Assembly (NCBI GenBank): GCA_037447655.1
Contig: JBBHKE010001154.1
Location: forward strand, 211,666-275,665
Length of the DNA stretch: 64,000 nt
Direction of reading: 5' to 3'
Source of the DNA: Zygnema cylindricum
Taxonomy: Eukaryota > Streptophyta > Zygnematophyceae > Zygnematales > Zygnemataceae
Part shown: piece by piece, positions 22,201 through 33,603 of the stretch
How positions within the stretch are numbered: position 1 is the stretch's first letter
Layout of the letters: every line of letters starts with the position of its first letter
Position numbers and translations under genes: made by a program
Notes under the pieces: generated by a model
Told to the model about the DNA's origin: nothing
Databases searched by the model: none
What the model saw: the letters and a program-made list of their open reading frames with translations, nothing else

Positions 22201-23579
22201 TGGCAAAGGGATTTACACAAAAGGAGGGAATTCACTACGAGGAAACCTTTGCCCCGGTAGTCAAATTTCCCTCCGTCCGCATACTTCTCAGCTTGGCAGC
22301 AGCGGAAGACATGGGAGTGCACCAGATGGACATCAAAATAACCTTTTTGCATGGAGAATTGGAAGAGGAGATCTTCATGCGACAACGCGAAGGGTTTGTG
22401 GAAGAATGAGAAGAGAGTAAGGTATGCCGGCTGATTAAATCTCTTTATGGTTTGAAACAGGCGCCTCGACAGTGGAATATGAAGCTTGATGAGTTTCTTA
22501 CCGGTCTGGGATATATCCGGATCAGCTCAGATCACTTAATCTATGTTTTCGAAGATGAGGAAGGTTTTATATTTATTGCAATTTATGTTGATGATTTGCT
22601 TGTTTTAAGTAAATCAATGGAAAAAATTAATAAAGTGAAAACCGATCTTAAGGGGAGATTTGAAATGAAGGATATGGGAGAAGCAAAATATATTTTGGGA
22701 ATTCAAGTAGAGAGAGACCGAAAAAGGAAAATTATAAGATTGACTCAAAAAGAAGCAATAGGGAACATGCTTGAAAAAATTCAAATAGATAAAGCTAATA
22801 GTTGTACAACTCCAATTGAATTGAAGAAGGGAAGTGTGGGGACTGAGGAAGAAGGAGTCATAGTCTTAGACGAGGAATTATCTCCTGAAGATTAGAAGTT
22901 CATGCAGACTATTCCTTACAGGCAAGTAGTGGGAAGTCTAATCTATTTTATGAATTGTACCCGGCCGGATTTAGCTGCAGCTGTAGGAGTGCTGAGTAGA
23001 AGTCAAAATGCTCCCACTAAGAGGGATTCGGAGGCAGCTAAGAGAGTCCTTAGATACTTGATAGGAACTAGGGATCTATGGTTGCATTTGGGTGGGGAGA
23101 ATACTGACATCACTACTTGGAGTGATGCTAGTTATGGTGATGCTCCGATGAGGAGATACACTTCTGGATATGTATTATATGTGGGTGATGGGGCTTGCTG
23201 TTGGAGTAGCAAACAGCAAAAGGTTATTGCTCAGTCCACCATGGAGGCTGAGTATATGGCCTCTTGCTCTGCTGTAAAAGAATTGATATGGGTCAAGTCT
23301 TTACTTGGTGAGCTTGGTCACCTTAAGAGTGGTGTGCAGAAAATATTTTGTGATAATCACGCAGCAATCGCTATTTCTGCCAGTCCTAAACATCATTTTA
23401 AAGCCAAACACATGGACATCAGACTCAGCTTTGTTAAAGAGAAAGTAAAAAACAAAATAATCAGTTTAGAGTACAGAACAGATAGTGAGATGGTAGCAGA
23501 TATGATGACCAAACCTGTGCCTTCCCCTAAGCTAATTTTCTGCAGGGAGAAGTGTGGTCTGAAATTAAAGATTGACTAG
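19197..23579 (+). pseudogene. Broken gag-pol of A3
   Basis: The gag starts in the LTR and is stopped by TAG (19659-19661), then continues in frame from 19689. The zinc knuckle CHFCKKLGHYMAEC is intact. A TAA at about 20316 is private to this copy. Protease DSGASMH (about 20380) is followed by a one-base loss in a T run near 20628. The integrase first Asp is replaced by Asn (HTNIWGP); the second Asp (RSDNGGEY) and the Glu (NGVAERLN) remain. RT YVDDLL lies near 22590. RNase H (22902-23579) keeps WSDAS, STMEAEY, CDNHAAI and ends in KLKID. Stops at about 22152 (TAG), 22407 (TGA) and 22893 (TAG) are shared with A2. Further private stops lie near 21937 and 22033. No functional polyprotein can be made. 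Confidence 0.92.
19217..19231 (+). other. Primer-binding site of A3, half-tRNA-Met(i) type
   Basis: GGTTATGGGCCCACC follows the LTR with no gap. Its complement is the 15-nt anticodon-arm stretch of initiator tRNA-Met, not the tRNA 3' end that most plant copia elements use (TGGTATCAGAGC). Drosophila copia has the same arrangement. Confidence 0.88.
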
Positions 23580-23592
23580 AAAATAAGGGGAG

Positions 23593-24640
23593 TGTAGAAA
23601 CTAATGGTTTTAAAGTATTTTCTAGGTCTGAATAGAAATAAAGAAGCCGAGGCAGTCTACCTCTAACTTCTCTCTCCAACTCTCAAACTTGTCGCAGTCA
23701 CTGAGAAATTGGAGAGGAAGCTAGAGCCATGGCTACCTAGGCTATCCTGAGGTTTACGAGAAATTTATACCAGTTAAGGGATTATTTACTAAAAGGTATA
23801 TGCCGGCCACAGGATTTGATCGTGGTACCTGCCGGCCGACAGAGAGTAGATAGCCAGTAGCCTTAGCCGTTAAGTCTAGAAGTAGTCTTAGGTATTATAT
23901 AGTACAATAATTATTTAAACATGTACACGTAGGATAAATCATTTAACTATAACTGTTAACGGTATACATAGATATGGTAGTGTAAAAGTACGAATTGCGG
24001 TACGGATAAGAAATCAATACCGCGCATTGGTTTCGTAAGCGAAAAAAATACCGTGCATGTATTTATTACGGCTACGATCAAATGCGAGTTTAATCGGACG
24101 ACCAGAATTAGCACCGAGATCGCGGAAGAAGAATTCGGCGGTTTGTGGGCATCGCCACATCGGATAACACGTGGCGATACTACATTGGAGCGCGGCATCT
24201 ACGAGGATTAAAAGAGCGAATCCGGACATTCCACGTGTGGACATTTAGGCCATGTCGTACAATGTCCTTACATAAAGTACACTGGCAGATGTACTTTTGC
24301 GTCCGCAACTGTATTTTGATTGGTTCCTTACATCAGTAGATAGAGTCTGTGAGAGAGATAGGACTTAGAAAAATTAGAAGATAGGACCGTCTCTCCCAGA
24401 GAGCTTCTGTACAAAAGGTCAACTTTGACCCTCCATAACTTACTGCTCAAGGGAGCAAATTCAGAGATTCTTTTTGCTATCGACTCAAAGGAGTCTTCCT
24501 TTCACAGGGGTGCAGGTGGTCAGAGTTTTATCTACCAGGGTGGCAGTTGTTTTTTGCTGAAACACAAAAGGGTCAGGATTATCCTAGAGGCTTCTTGGAA
24601 GCTGTCCACTCTGAGGACTTATGGAGGTCTCAGAGTTTCA
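23593..24640 (+). repeat. 3' LTR of A3
   Basis: This is a 1048-bp LTR preceded by AAATAAGGGGAG. It contains the antisense tRNA-like module, with the B box complement GATTTGATC at 23813-23821 and the A box complement near 23861-23874. Confidence 0.93.
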
Positions 24641-25508
24641 AATCAAAGCAATAAGAATCAGTGAAAATGGGCAACTAAATTGAATCTTGTGGCTGGCCAA
24701 TGTTTGCCATTTATATAAGTTGCTCCCTGGGAGAGGCAACTACCTACCAGAAATATTCCCCCTCTCTAAGCCCCCTAGTTCTAATGTATGAACCAATAAC
24801 AAAATTGTATAGTACATAAAGGTACAGGAGCCGGTGTACCTTTTGTACGACCATTGTACGACATGGCCAAAATGTCGACACATGCCATATCCAGATTTGT
24901 TCCTATTATCCTCGAAGATAACGCAAGCCAATGTGGTTATGCCACGTGTCAAATTTGTGTCGATGACCGCAAAACGCCAAAAACCTATTCCGCGATCTCT
25001 GCATTTATCGCTACTGTCCGATATTAACCGACATTCAATTTTAGCCGTTGAAAATTGGTGCGCGATATTTATTTCGCTTTCGAAACAAATGCGTGGTATC
25101 CGTTCCGTCCCCTTACCGTACTCCGTACTAAATTAAACTGTAACTATGCACTAAGTATCTATATTTCGTTAAACAAATTATTCTATTTATAACAATTTAA
25201 GTACTTATCAAACCCTATTTATCTTAGCAATAGTCTTAAACTAAACGGACAAATTTAACTGCTACGGGTGGATTAACGGACTGTAGGTACCGAGATCAAA
25301 TCTTGAGTCCGTGAATTACCTTTTTGGTAAACCTATCATTTATCTACTCCTGTCTCTTTGGAGAGCTCAAGCAACCATGACTCTAGCTCCCTATCTAACG
25401 TTCAGTGACCATAACAAGTGTGGGGGCGTGGAGAAGGGAGTCAAAGGCAGACTGCCTTTGATCTTTTTTCTATCCAAATACAAACCTAGAAAAACTCAAA
25501 TATCAAGA

Positions 25509-25842
25509 TTGGACATCTAGCGGCGTAACTAACCTTACAAAAAAAAAGTCAAAATGACATTATGGACGAGTATGGGAGGGTGTAAAACCAAGTAAAACCC
25601 CTTTAAATTAAAAACAATAAAGGATATGTCGCGATTTTTTTACCGAAATCAAGTTGAAAGGGTTCCGCCGCGCGTGTGAGGAATAATACGTACTGTTAAG
25701 TGCATTAGTCGTACATTTATCTGTACGGTTTGTACATATATCGCCGATAGTTATCAGCATTGGTGTTATTGCCGATAACAACCGATAAATATTGGCTATT
25801 TATCGGTGATATACCGAAAAACGATGTATCGTACAAAATTTT
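25509..25842. other. Spacer with a MITE fragment
   Basis: 25740-25835 carries GCCGATAG, GGTGTTATTGCCGATAACA and TATCGGTGATATACCG, typical of the interior of the 47268-47736 MITE. No terminal repeats are seen. Confidence 0.5.
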
Positions 25843-27026
25843 TGTTGATATTTGAGTATTTTCTAGGTCTTTATTAGGATAGAAAAAGAGCAGAGGCAGT
25901 TTGCCTCTGACTCCCTTCTCCAAGCCCCCACACTTGTTGTAGTCACTGAAGGTTGGAAAGAGAGCTAGAGCCATGGATACCTAAACTCTAACAAAAGACA
26001 AGTGTAGATAAATGGTAGGTTTACTAAAAGGATATTGACGGACCCAGGATTCGATCTAGGTACATGTCGTTAGTCAAGATTCAGATAGCTGGTATCTTTA
26101 TCCGTTTAGTCTAGGGCTAGTGCTAAGACATATGGGGTTTGATAAATATTTAACTACTTACTCATATACTAGTTCATTTAAATGGAAATATATATGTATT
26201 GCATAGATACAGTTATAGATAGTACGGAGTACGGTTTTATGTATTGCATGAAACGGATACCGCGCATTTGTTTCGACCGCGAAAGAAATACCGCGTGACT
26301 ATTTTCAACGGCTAGAAATATAGTCGGATTTGATTGGACGGCCACGATAGGCGCCGCGATCGCAGAACATGTACTTTTGGCGTTTTCCGGTCATCGCCAC
26401 GTCAAGTGACACGTGGCACGTCAACATTGGATTGCGGCAACTTCAGAGATTACGGGAAAAAAATCCGGATAGACATGTGTTGATAATTCGACCATATCGT
26501 ACAATGGCCGTATAGAAGGTAAACTAGCACTTGTACTTTTTATACGACACATTAATGTGATTGGTGTCGTACGTCAGTAGATAGAGTTTTAGAGAGAGAA
26601 TATGACTTATAATATTTATGGTAGGTAGCCGCCTCTTTGAGAGAGCATTAGTACAAAAGGCAAACTTTGGCCAGCCTTAACTATCAATTCAGTTGACCAT
26701 TTTCAGTGATTCTTGTTGTTGCGAACTCAAAGGAGTCTACGCTACACAAGAGTGTAGTCGATCAGAGTTTATGTCTGCCTGTGTGGCTGTATTTCTAAGG
26801 GAAAGTTAAAGTGTGGAATGTTATCTAAAACTCATATTCTAACTTTGCATTGTGTGGTGGAACTGAGCACACAGAAAGTCTTGTTTCACAAAGGTGAAGC
26901 TGTGTTGGGGTTTTGATTGTCAGGGTGACACTCATTTGGGTTTATATCAACTTAGAGTCGGCATTATCTAGATTAGCTTCTATTGGATCTAGGAATTATG
27001 TGAGGCAATGGAGTCTATAAAATTCC
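25843..27026 (+). mobile_element. Solo family B LTR (copy B3)
   Basis: The LTR starts TGTTGATATTTGAG and is colinear with 6052-7245 to GGCAATGGAGTCTATAAAATTCC, where the expected TTTCA end has decayed. The antisense tRNA-like module near 26040-26125 retains GATCGAATC. No internal region adjoins it. No convincing target duplication is seen. Confidence 0.8.
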
Positions 27027-28867
27027 GCGTTGTCTTTTTGTGGGTCGCGTCATTTCCTTAGACGAACGCAAATCGCATGTTAAGTGTTCGGGTAGGTTAC
27101 ATGCAAACTTGGTTTCTCCCATGAGCAAAAAAAAAGGAGTATGTTTTTGTACTTTGGTCTTTTCCTGATTGTACCTGGTTATTGAATATTAACCGAGAGA
27201 GTAGGCCTGTCGTACGTACGTGAGGTCGAAACTGATGGCGACCGAGGTGCTGTCCAATACTTTATGTCATTTTGTAGGACATTGTTAAGATTACTTTTTT
27301 GTCTTTTTGCGTTATGCTTTGGTTTTGGAAAAAAGAAAGTACGGAGAGCACGATTATAACTTTGTTTTTTTCCAATCATTCTTTCAGATACACTTCTTTT
27401 TTTCGTCATTGGTGTATATTTTTTGTCCCCATCAAAAATTTATTCTTTCGGGCCATTTGTATAACTTTTCTTCATTCGCTTCGTTGTTTTTGGTAACAAT
27501 TTTCTTTATCCTTCAATTTGTTGCACCCTTAAATAATTATAACTATTTTTGTTCGTAGAGAAAAAAATATGGTGAAATTTATTAAATTTTTCGAATTTTT
27601 TAGTTTCTTTTCTTTTAGTGATTATCCATTTACAATATATGCACTCTTTTTGATAGTATTATTTTAGTAGAAATCGTAAACTTGTGTTAGTGACATTAAT
27701 TAGTTCAGTGGTAGGCAACATGCCACGTTGTAAAGCGTAGTTTCTATTATAATTATAATACAACATCAATGCGATAACAATTACTTTACTTTTGATAGGA
27801 GTTGTACTTGTCTTTTACTTTAAGCACTTCATTTCATCAGTGGTTGTTGAATAAATCATGGCGTGGCCCTTTTTGGTGGAATATCTTTAAGTAGGTCTTG
27901 TCTACATATGGCAATACCTACTTTTTCACCACGTTGTAATAGTCATTAATAGTTCACAACATTATGAGGTTTGTATTTACCTTATTTGTGCTAATGGATA
28001 CCAATATTGTTGTATTTTATCCAAAACACAACCATAGATGGAACAAAAACTACCGATATTGGAAAAATTAAGTGGGATACTTTTAGATATCCACAATATG
28101 TGATGATGGTATATAGTGAAAAAATTCAATGCTTTTTTGTATCGCCCGCACCCTTGGTTCGTTTCGTTCGATAATGGCTATATCGATAATATATACTTTA
28201 ATGTCGATAACCCGAATTTACATACTTCATTATCATTTGGTATACAAGGTTAGTACAAATCACTAAATAGGTAGATAGACGTGTAGCATATTGTCTATCA
28301 ACGATGTTGCAGGTTAAAAACGTTTAGAATGTTTTTCTTATTGATATGGGGAATTAACAATAATGAGATGCAAAATTGTACTGAATTTGTTATTTTCAAA
28401 TAGTAAAATAATGTACAGCTACCGAACTATGTAGAACCAACTAGAATTTAACTCGATACTCAACCCTAAAACTATATTTTTATTATGTTCGAAGAAGAAT
28501 AGGTTGCACATGTTTTTTCGGTGTATGTTATTTTTAGGTATCACAAGGCATGCATGAAAAAATGATATTTAAATAAGAGTTATTTGTAAGTACTCAAAAA
28601 GTTATTAATATTATAAAATGAAGAAAGTGACGCCCCGTTTCAAGTCATTGTGTAGATTTTTAATTGAAAAAAGTTGTGCCTTGGTTATCCACATAAAAGG
28701 ATGATAAAAAAATATTTTCGTACTTAAAAATATGTTGAAAAGAGAAATTGTTGCGGAAGTGTGTAATATAATAACCACCATAGCAAATTATAGTTGCCCA
28801 CGTGGTTTGCATAATGTGGTTCATAAACATCAAAAAAAGAGTGAGCTCACGACGTCACAAGTCATAA
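27027..28867. other. AT-rich intergenic DNA, no recognisable feature
   Basis: Short frames occur on both strands (for example 27299-27558), but they are T-rich and show no domain. Confidence 0.5.
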
Positions 28868-29300
28868 TGGGGTACCCGAACTTGATCCTTACCATTTTTT
28901 TTTCATTTTTGAATCACCTGGCCGAATCAGTTGTCCCCCAAAATTTCATGTCGGAATCCGCTTCGGATCTGGCGCGGCCGGCCGGGGACGGATTGGGTAC
29001 GAAATTTAGGTACCCGATTGTTTTCTCCCATTTTAGAGTTCTACACGTTAAGGCAAAACGAGTACAACAATGTATGAAATTGTGGTACACGAAGGGGCTT
29101 CATTGAACCGTAAATCGAAGTCTCGATATCAACACCCTCGTTTAGCTTCCTTGAGGGGTCATGCCACCATCCGACAAAGGTCGCAATTGCGTACCCAAAT
29201 CCGTACCCAACCAGTACCCGCCCACCCCCCCCGTCTGATCCAAAACGGTTTTTGGTGCCAAATTTTGGGGGCCGGCCAGATTCGACGAGGTGACTTAAAA
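28868..29300. mobile_element. Two inverted fragments of the CAGAGGTCGCAA family
   Basis: 28868-29030 matches the last third of 45353-45853 in the same orientation (CCCCCAAAATTT, CGGATCTGGCG, GGTACCC). 29172-29300 matches the same part in reverse (GGTCGCAATTGCGTACCC, AAATTTTGGGGGCC). A ~140-bp segment separates them. They look like remnants of two insertions or of one rearranged element. Confidence 0.55.
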
Positions 29301-29838
29301 AAAAAGAAAACAAGTTCGTGTACAGCCGGGGAAGCAAAAAACAAAAAAAAAAGGTTTTGTAGGTACGTTCCATAGTTGTTCAAATCGTGTGATTTTTTCA
29401 TTTTTTACGATTGAAATGCATAACTTGTGACTGTTGAAAAAATCGCAAAAAAAACGAGTTGTACTTTCTGTCCGGTAAACTAAACGGACAATTAATGTTA
29501 AAAATACAATATTTTTCGTAAAATGTACGGAATTCGAGGAAAAGATAAGTCACATTTATTAGTACTATCTATCCAATGAACTGAACAAAAATAACACAAA
29601 ACTTGTAAGTTAGTTTATCGAAAATGTACGAACATTTTTGAAAAGAAACGTTGAATCGTCACAATATTTTCGCACGGTAAGTTTGAAAAATGTACATGCG
29701 TCTTCTTCAATTTATTTTGAAAGAAGCTGGCATGGAATCTTGAAAACGAAAGTGCAAGGAAATCGCCACTCTTTATACTACCCTCCTCCCTCCTAAGATT
29801 TTTACTATCCTCTCTTTTAGACTTCGGCCGAAGCAACC
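29301..29838. other. Intergenic, nothing recognised
   Basis: AT-rich, without a supported frame. It could hold the promoter or 5' end of the hAT transposase relic that follows. Confidence 0.4.
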
Positions 29839-30446
29839 ATGCATAAAATCCGAGGAGAGAAGTGGGGGCACGTGAAAGCTGCAGATGGTGAGATTCTGAT
29901 GGTTAACCGAATTTGCATCCGTATTTATTGCAACACTGAATATAACACCGAAGCGACGAGGATCAAAAATCATCTCCTTGAAAACGTCAAGAGTGCAGAA
30001 TTAAAACCTGCACATTGTGTCCAAACGAAGTGAAAGAGGAGTTAAGTACAACGGAAAACCAAAAAACTGCAAATTCCTCTAAAAAACGTGTAATGTGCGA
30101 CTTGGATGAACTCACCAACATTTTTCCACCAATTTTGAATACGAAAGTAAGAGGTGTGTAGACAAAAATAAAAATGCATTTAATAGTCATAATAAGAAAG
30201 AGGTAGATTTAGCTTGGGCCACGGCTTTCTTCGCCAATGGATTGGAATTCAAAATTTTAGAGGATCCATTTTTCAAGGCAGCGGTGAAGAAGTTCGTTGA
30301 TATAGGTGGATCTTATAAGTTACAAATCCGTAAGGCAATGAAAAATTGTCTCTTGTTAGAGACCAAGGCAAAGGTGAAGAAAGATTTGGCTAGTTATGAG
30401 GAAATTATTTAAATCAAAGGTGCTACAATCACATCAGACGCGTGGA

Positions 30447-30585
30447 CAGTAACAGACAATATACCTATCCTACATATTCTAGCAGTCACCCTGAAAGGTG
30501 ACATGTTTTTTTACGCCAGTAACAGACGATATACCTATCCTAAATATTCTAGCAGTTACCCGAAAGGTGACATGTTTTTTTACGC
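30447..30585 (+). repeat. 70-bp tandem duplication in the hAT transposase relic
   Basis: 30447-30516 and 30517-30585 are near identical (CAGTAACAGAC, ATATACCTATCCTA, ATATTCTAGCAGT, AAAGGTGACATG). The second unit is one base shorter, which shifts the reading frame. Confidence 0.9.
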
Positions 30586-30961
30586 TAGAGGACACGAGTG
30601 GGCATATTAAAGACGGCGAAAACATAAGCGAGGTGTTGGAAAAGAGAGTACTTACGATAGGGGTGGAGAATGTGGTGCATATTATTACCTATTATGCCCC
30701 AGTAAACAAGGCCGCAGCCTCGTTGCTCGCATCAAATCACCCTTCTATCTCGTGGACTCCATGCGCTATACACATTCTCGACTTGTTGTTGGAAGATTGG
30801 ATTAGGTTGTCATTTACCTCCAAACTTGTCCGGGAGGCAAAAGAAACAATTAATTTCATCACTAATCATAGCAAAAGTGTAGCCATATTCAATAGAATTT
30901 ATGAACTTCGGCTTTTAAAACCTGGAGAGAATAGGTTCCCCATGTTGTCCATAGCCTATTT

Positions 30962-32210
30962 CAGCCATGGATTGCTCACGGAAGACACCCACAGACTACC
31001 CCAAAACAGCTGCGTTTCAGACAACACAGATTACTCCACAGTAAAAAAAATCAACTCAAACTGCAGAAATATGTAGTATACCATAGATACTATAAACTCC
31101 CAAATTTACAGACAAATCCACCAAGGAATCTAGAAGATATAAGCTCTAGAGTTTCCCAAAAACAATTGACAGCTTCTCAAACTAACCAAGTAGACTTCCC
31201 ACAGAAATCTACAGAATTGACAAAACATAATGAAAATTTACACACATGTATTTTGTAGGTCAAAGAATATTCAACAAAGTTTCATACAAAAAAATCAATC
31301 AAGGTGATCACTCCATCAGGTCAAAGTTGCAAAAAAACAGTCTGCCATAGCTTTGATAAACTAACTGTGATATTAAAATAAACTAAGTCCTACAAGTTTA
31401 TACTCAGGTTCACTACTAAATGTACAGAGGCATACCAGCCGTACGTAATCCACCATCTACTTAAATTAATGTGAGTATACCCGAATAATTCAAGGTATGT
31501 CATAATAAATAAATCTACACTATTAACTAATACACAAAAAGACAAACCACTGTTATTACAAATATTTATAAGTACACAAAATCTCACAGAATCGTATGCT
31601 GAGTCACTCAACGAAACTCCTCGAATTTCGTCAAGCAATCTGGGACGTCCAAAATGTCCATCTTGTGATTTGACGCGATTTCGCGTCCCCACTCCATGAA
31701 AAATTACGGCTGCCTTTGTCCGCCGTCCGTAGCTTTTTTTCAGCAACTTTGATGTCACGTCACGTAGGCCTAAAGTCCACTTAACGAAACGACGTCAATC
31801 CATCCAAATTTTTTGGTACTGCAATTACTTACTTCGCCATAAATACTACCAAATTTAAAGTACACCAATACTGCCAAATAAGATTCTTTGTACCGTCGCC
31901 TCTTTTTCCACAAATGCCACCGTCACATTATTTTTCGTACGTGCAACGTACCATTTCAACCTCTTCAAATATCTTACGTCGGATCGCTTCGTGATCCACC
32001 GTCCATTTCTCCAACGCATTCCATAAATTACGTGCATTGGTTCGCGTCACTCAAATTATTATTTCGTACATCGAACTCAATTTCTCCCCCAACCCGAAAA
32101 TCCATTCGTACAGCCACATTAAATTCATTTAATAGATTAGCACGAAACGTCGAGTGCGCACGAAGTGTGTCGTACGCACGAAACTACCATTTCAAAAACA
32201 ACACCCTACA
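30962..32210. mobile_element. Unidentified insertion within the hAT transposase
   Basis: Transposase homology stops after AYF-encoding GCCTATTT (about 30961) and resumes at ACATATTTTATAATG (about 32204). The possible target duplication is TATTT. The inserted ~1.25 kb shows no terminal repeats, LTRs or domain that I recognise. It may be a decayed transposon. Confidence 0.45.
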
Positions 32211-32410
32211 TATTTTATAATGCTCCAAAGGTTATTAGATGTGAAAAAGAGTCTGGAGGGTTTGATGTTTGATGAAAATTTTAAAGAATCGGTGGTGAAA
32301 CCTACGTACAAGATAGAGGGGGCTAAGATTAGGTGCCACTTTTGAAGCATACGGTTTAGGGTTAAAGTGAGTAAGGTCGTGTCAATTTTTGAACCTGTAG
32401 TGCAGTTAAT

Positions 32411-33603
32411 TGAAACTCTGTGTGCTCCATTGCCCACAAAAATCGCAGATCCAAAAGAAGCTTATCTAGATAGTGCCAACTCCAAGTTGATATAAACCCA
32501 AATGATTGACCCCTTGACATTCACAAACCCATTATAGCTTCACCACTGTGAAATAAGACTTTATGTGTGCTCGGTTCCACCACAGAATGCAAAGTTAGAA
32601 TATGAGTTTTGGGCACATTCACCCACTTTGACTTTCCCTTAGAAATGCAGCCACCCTAGCAAGCAAAAACTCTGACCGACTACACCCCTATGTAGCTTGG
32701 ACTCCCTTGAGCCCGCAGCAAAAAAAATCATTGAAAATGGTCAAGTAAATTGATAGTAATGGCTGCCCAAAGTTAGCCATTTATACAAGGTGCTCTCTCA
32801 AAGAGCCGACTACCTACCATAAATTTTCTAAGTCCTATCTCTCCTCTAAGACTCTATCTACTGACGTACGGCACCAATCAAAATACTGTGTTGTACAGAG
32901 AAGTACAAGTGTTGGTGTACTTTTTGTACGACCATCGTACGACATGGCCAAAATGTCGACACGTGTCATAGCCGGATTTGTTCCCGCAATCTCTGAAGTC
33001 GCCCCAATCCAACATTGTTGCGCCACGTGTCACATGACGTGGCGATGATTGAAAAAACGCCAAAAGTACATATTCCGTGATCGCGGCGCCTATCGTGGCA
33101 GTCCGATCAAACCGGATACAATTGTAGCCGTTGAAAATATAAACGCGATATTTGTTTTGCGGTCGAAACAAATGCGCGGTATCCGTTTCATAAAATACAT
33201 GAAATCGTAATCCGTACTATACAAAACTGTATCTATGCATTACGTATCTATTTTCCGTTAGACGAACTAGTCAACGTCTAAAAATATAAATATTTGTCAA
33301 ATCTATCATACTCCAGCACTGGATTAAGACTTAGTGGTTAAAGATAACTGTTAGTTTGATGGACGGCAGGTACCCTGATCAAATCCTGGGTCCGTCAAAC
33401 CTTTTAGATAATAACTCTTTAAATATTTGCCTTCCTGTCCTCTTTGGAGAGCCTAGGCAGCCATTGATCCAATTCCTCTTCAAGTCTTCAGTGACTACGA
33501 CAAGTGTGGGGACTTGAGTGAAGAGTTAGAGGCAGGCTGTCACTGTCCACTTTTTGCCTTTATTTTACAATCTCTAGACCTAGAAAATACTTAAATTTCA
33601 ACA
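32411..33603 (-). repeat. 3' LTR of B5
   Basis: This is a 1193-bp LTR. On the minus strand it runs from TGTTGAAATTTAAG to GAGTTTCA and is preceded by the polypurine tract AAATACGGGGAG. Confidence 0.92.
33324..33397 (+). other. tRNA-like module in the B5 3' LTR (antisense to the LTR)
   Basis: TTAGTGGTTAAAG (33331-33343) resembles an A box. GATCAAATC (33377-33385) is a consensus B box, about 46 nt downstream, which is normal tRNA spacing. The B5 5' LTR repeats the module at about 36363-36436. No sound acceptor stem or anticodon loop is visible. Confidence 0.6.

Larger units (their letters stand above)
18170..24640 (+). mobile_element. Full-length family A copia retrotransposon (copy A3)
   Basis: This 6471-bp element has a 5' LTR (18170-19216), primer site (19217-19231), gag-pol (19197-23579), polypurine tract (23581-23592) and 3' LTR (23593-24640). 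Flanks are AATCG (left) and AATCA (right), a 4-of-5 target duplication. A longer near-repeat also lies on both sides (18147-18167 and 24648-24668). It is inserted in the B4 LTR. It lies in inverted orientation to A2, with the 5' LTRs facing each other. Confidence 0.93.
17876..25508 (-). mobile_element. Solo family-B-like LTR (B4), split by insertion of A3
   Basis: 17876-18169 matches the reverse complement of a family B LTR 3' part (AAAAGAAGCC, GATTGACCCC, CACCCACTTTGACTTTCCC). 24641-25508 continues the same LTR to its start (CTCAAATATCA). The halves are colinear with 32411-33603. Both ends have decayed and no clean target duplication is seen. The interruption is copy A3. Confidence 0.8.

Noticed and set aside
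25843-27026. Target duplication around solo LTR B3
   Set aside because: Left ATTTT and right GCGTT do not match and the right LTR end has decayed, so none is claimed.
33324-33397. A functional tRNA gene
   Set aside because: The A and B boxes and T arm look right, but acceptor and anticodon stems do not pair and the module recurs in every LTR.
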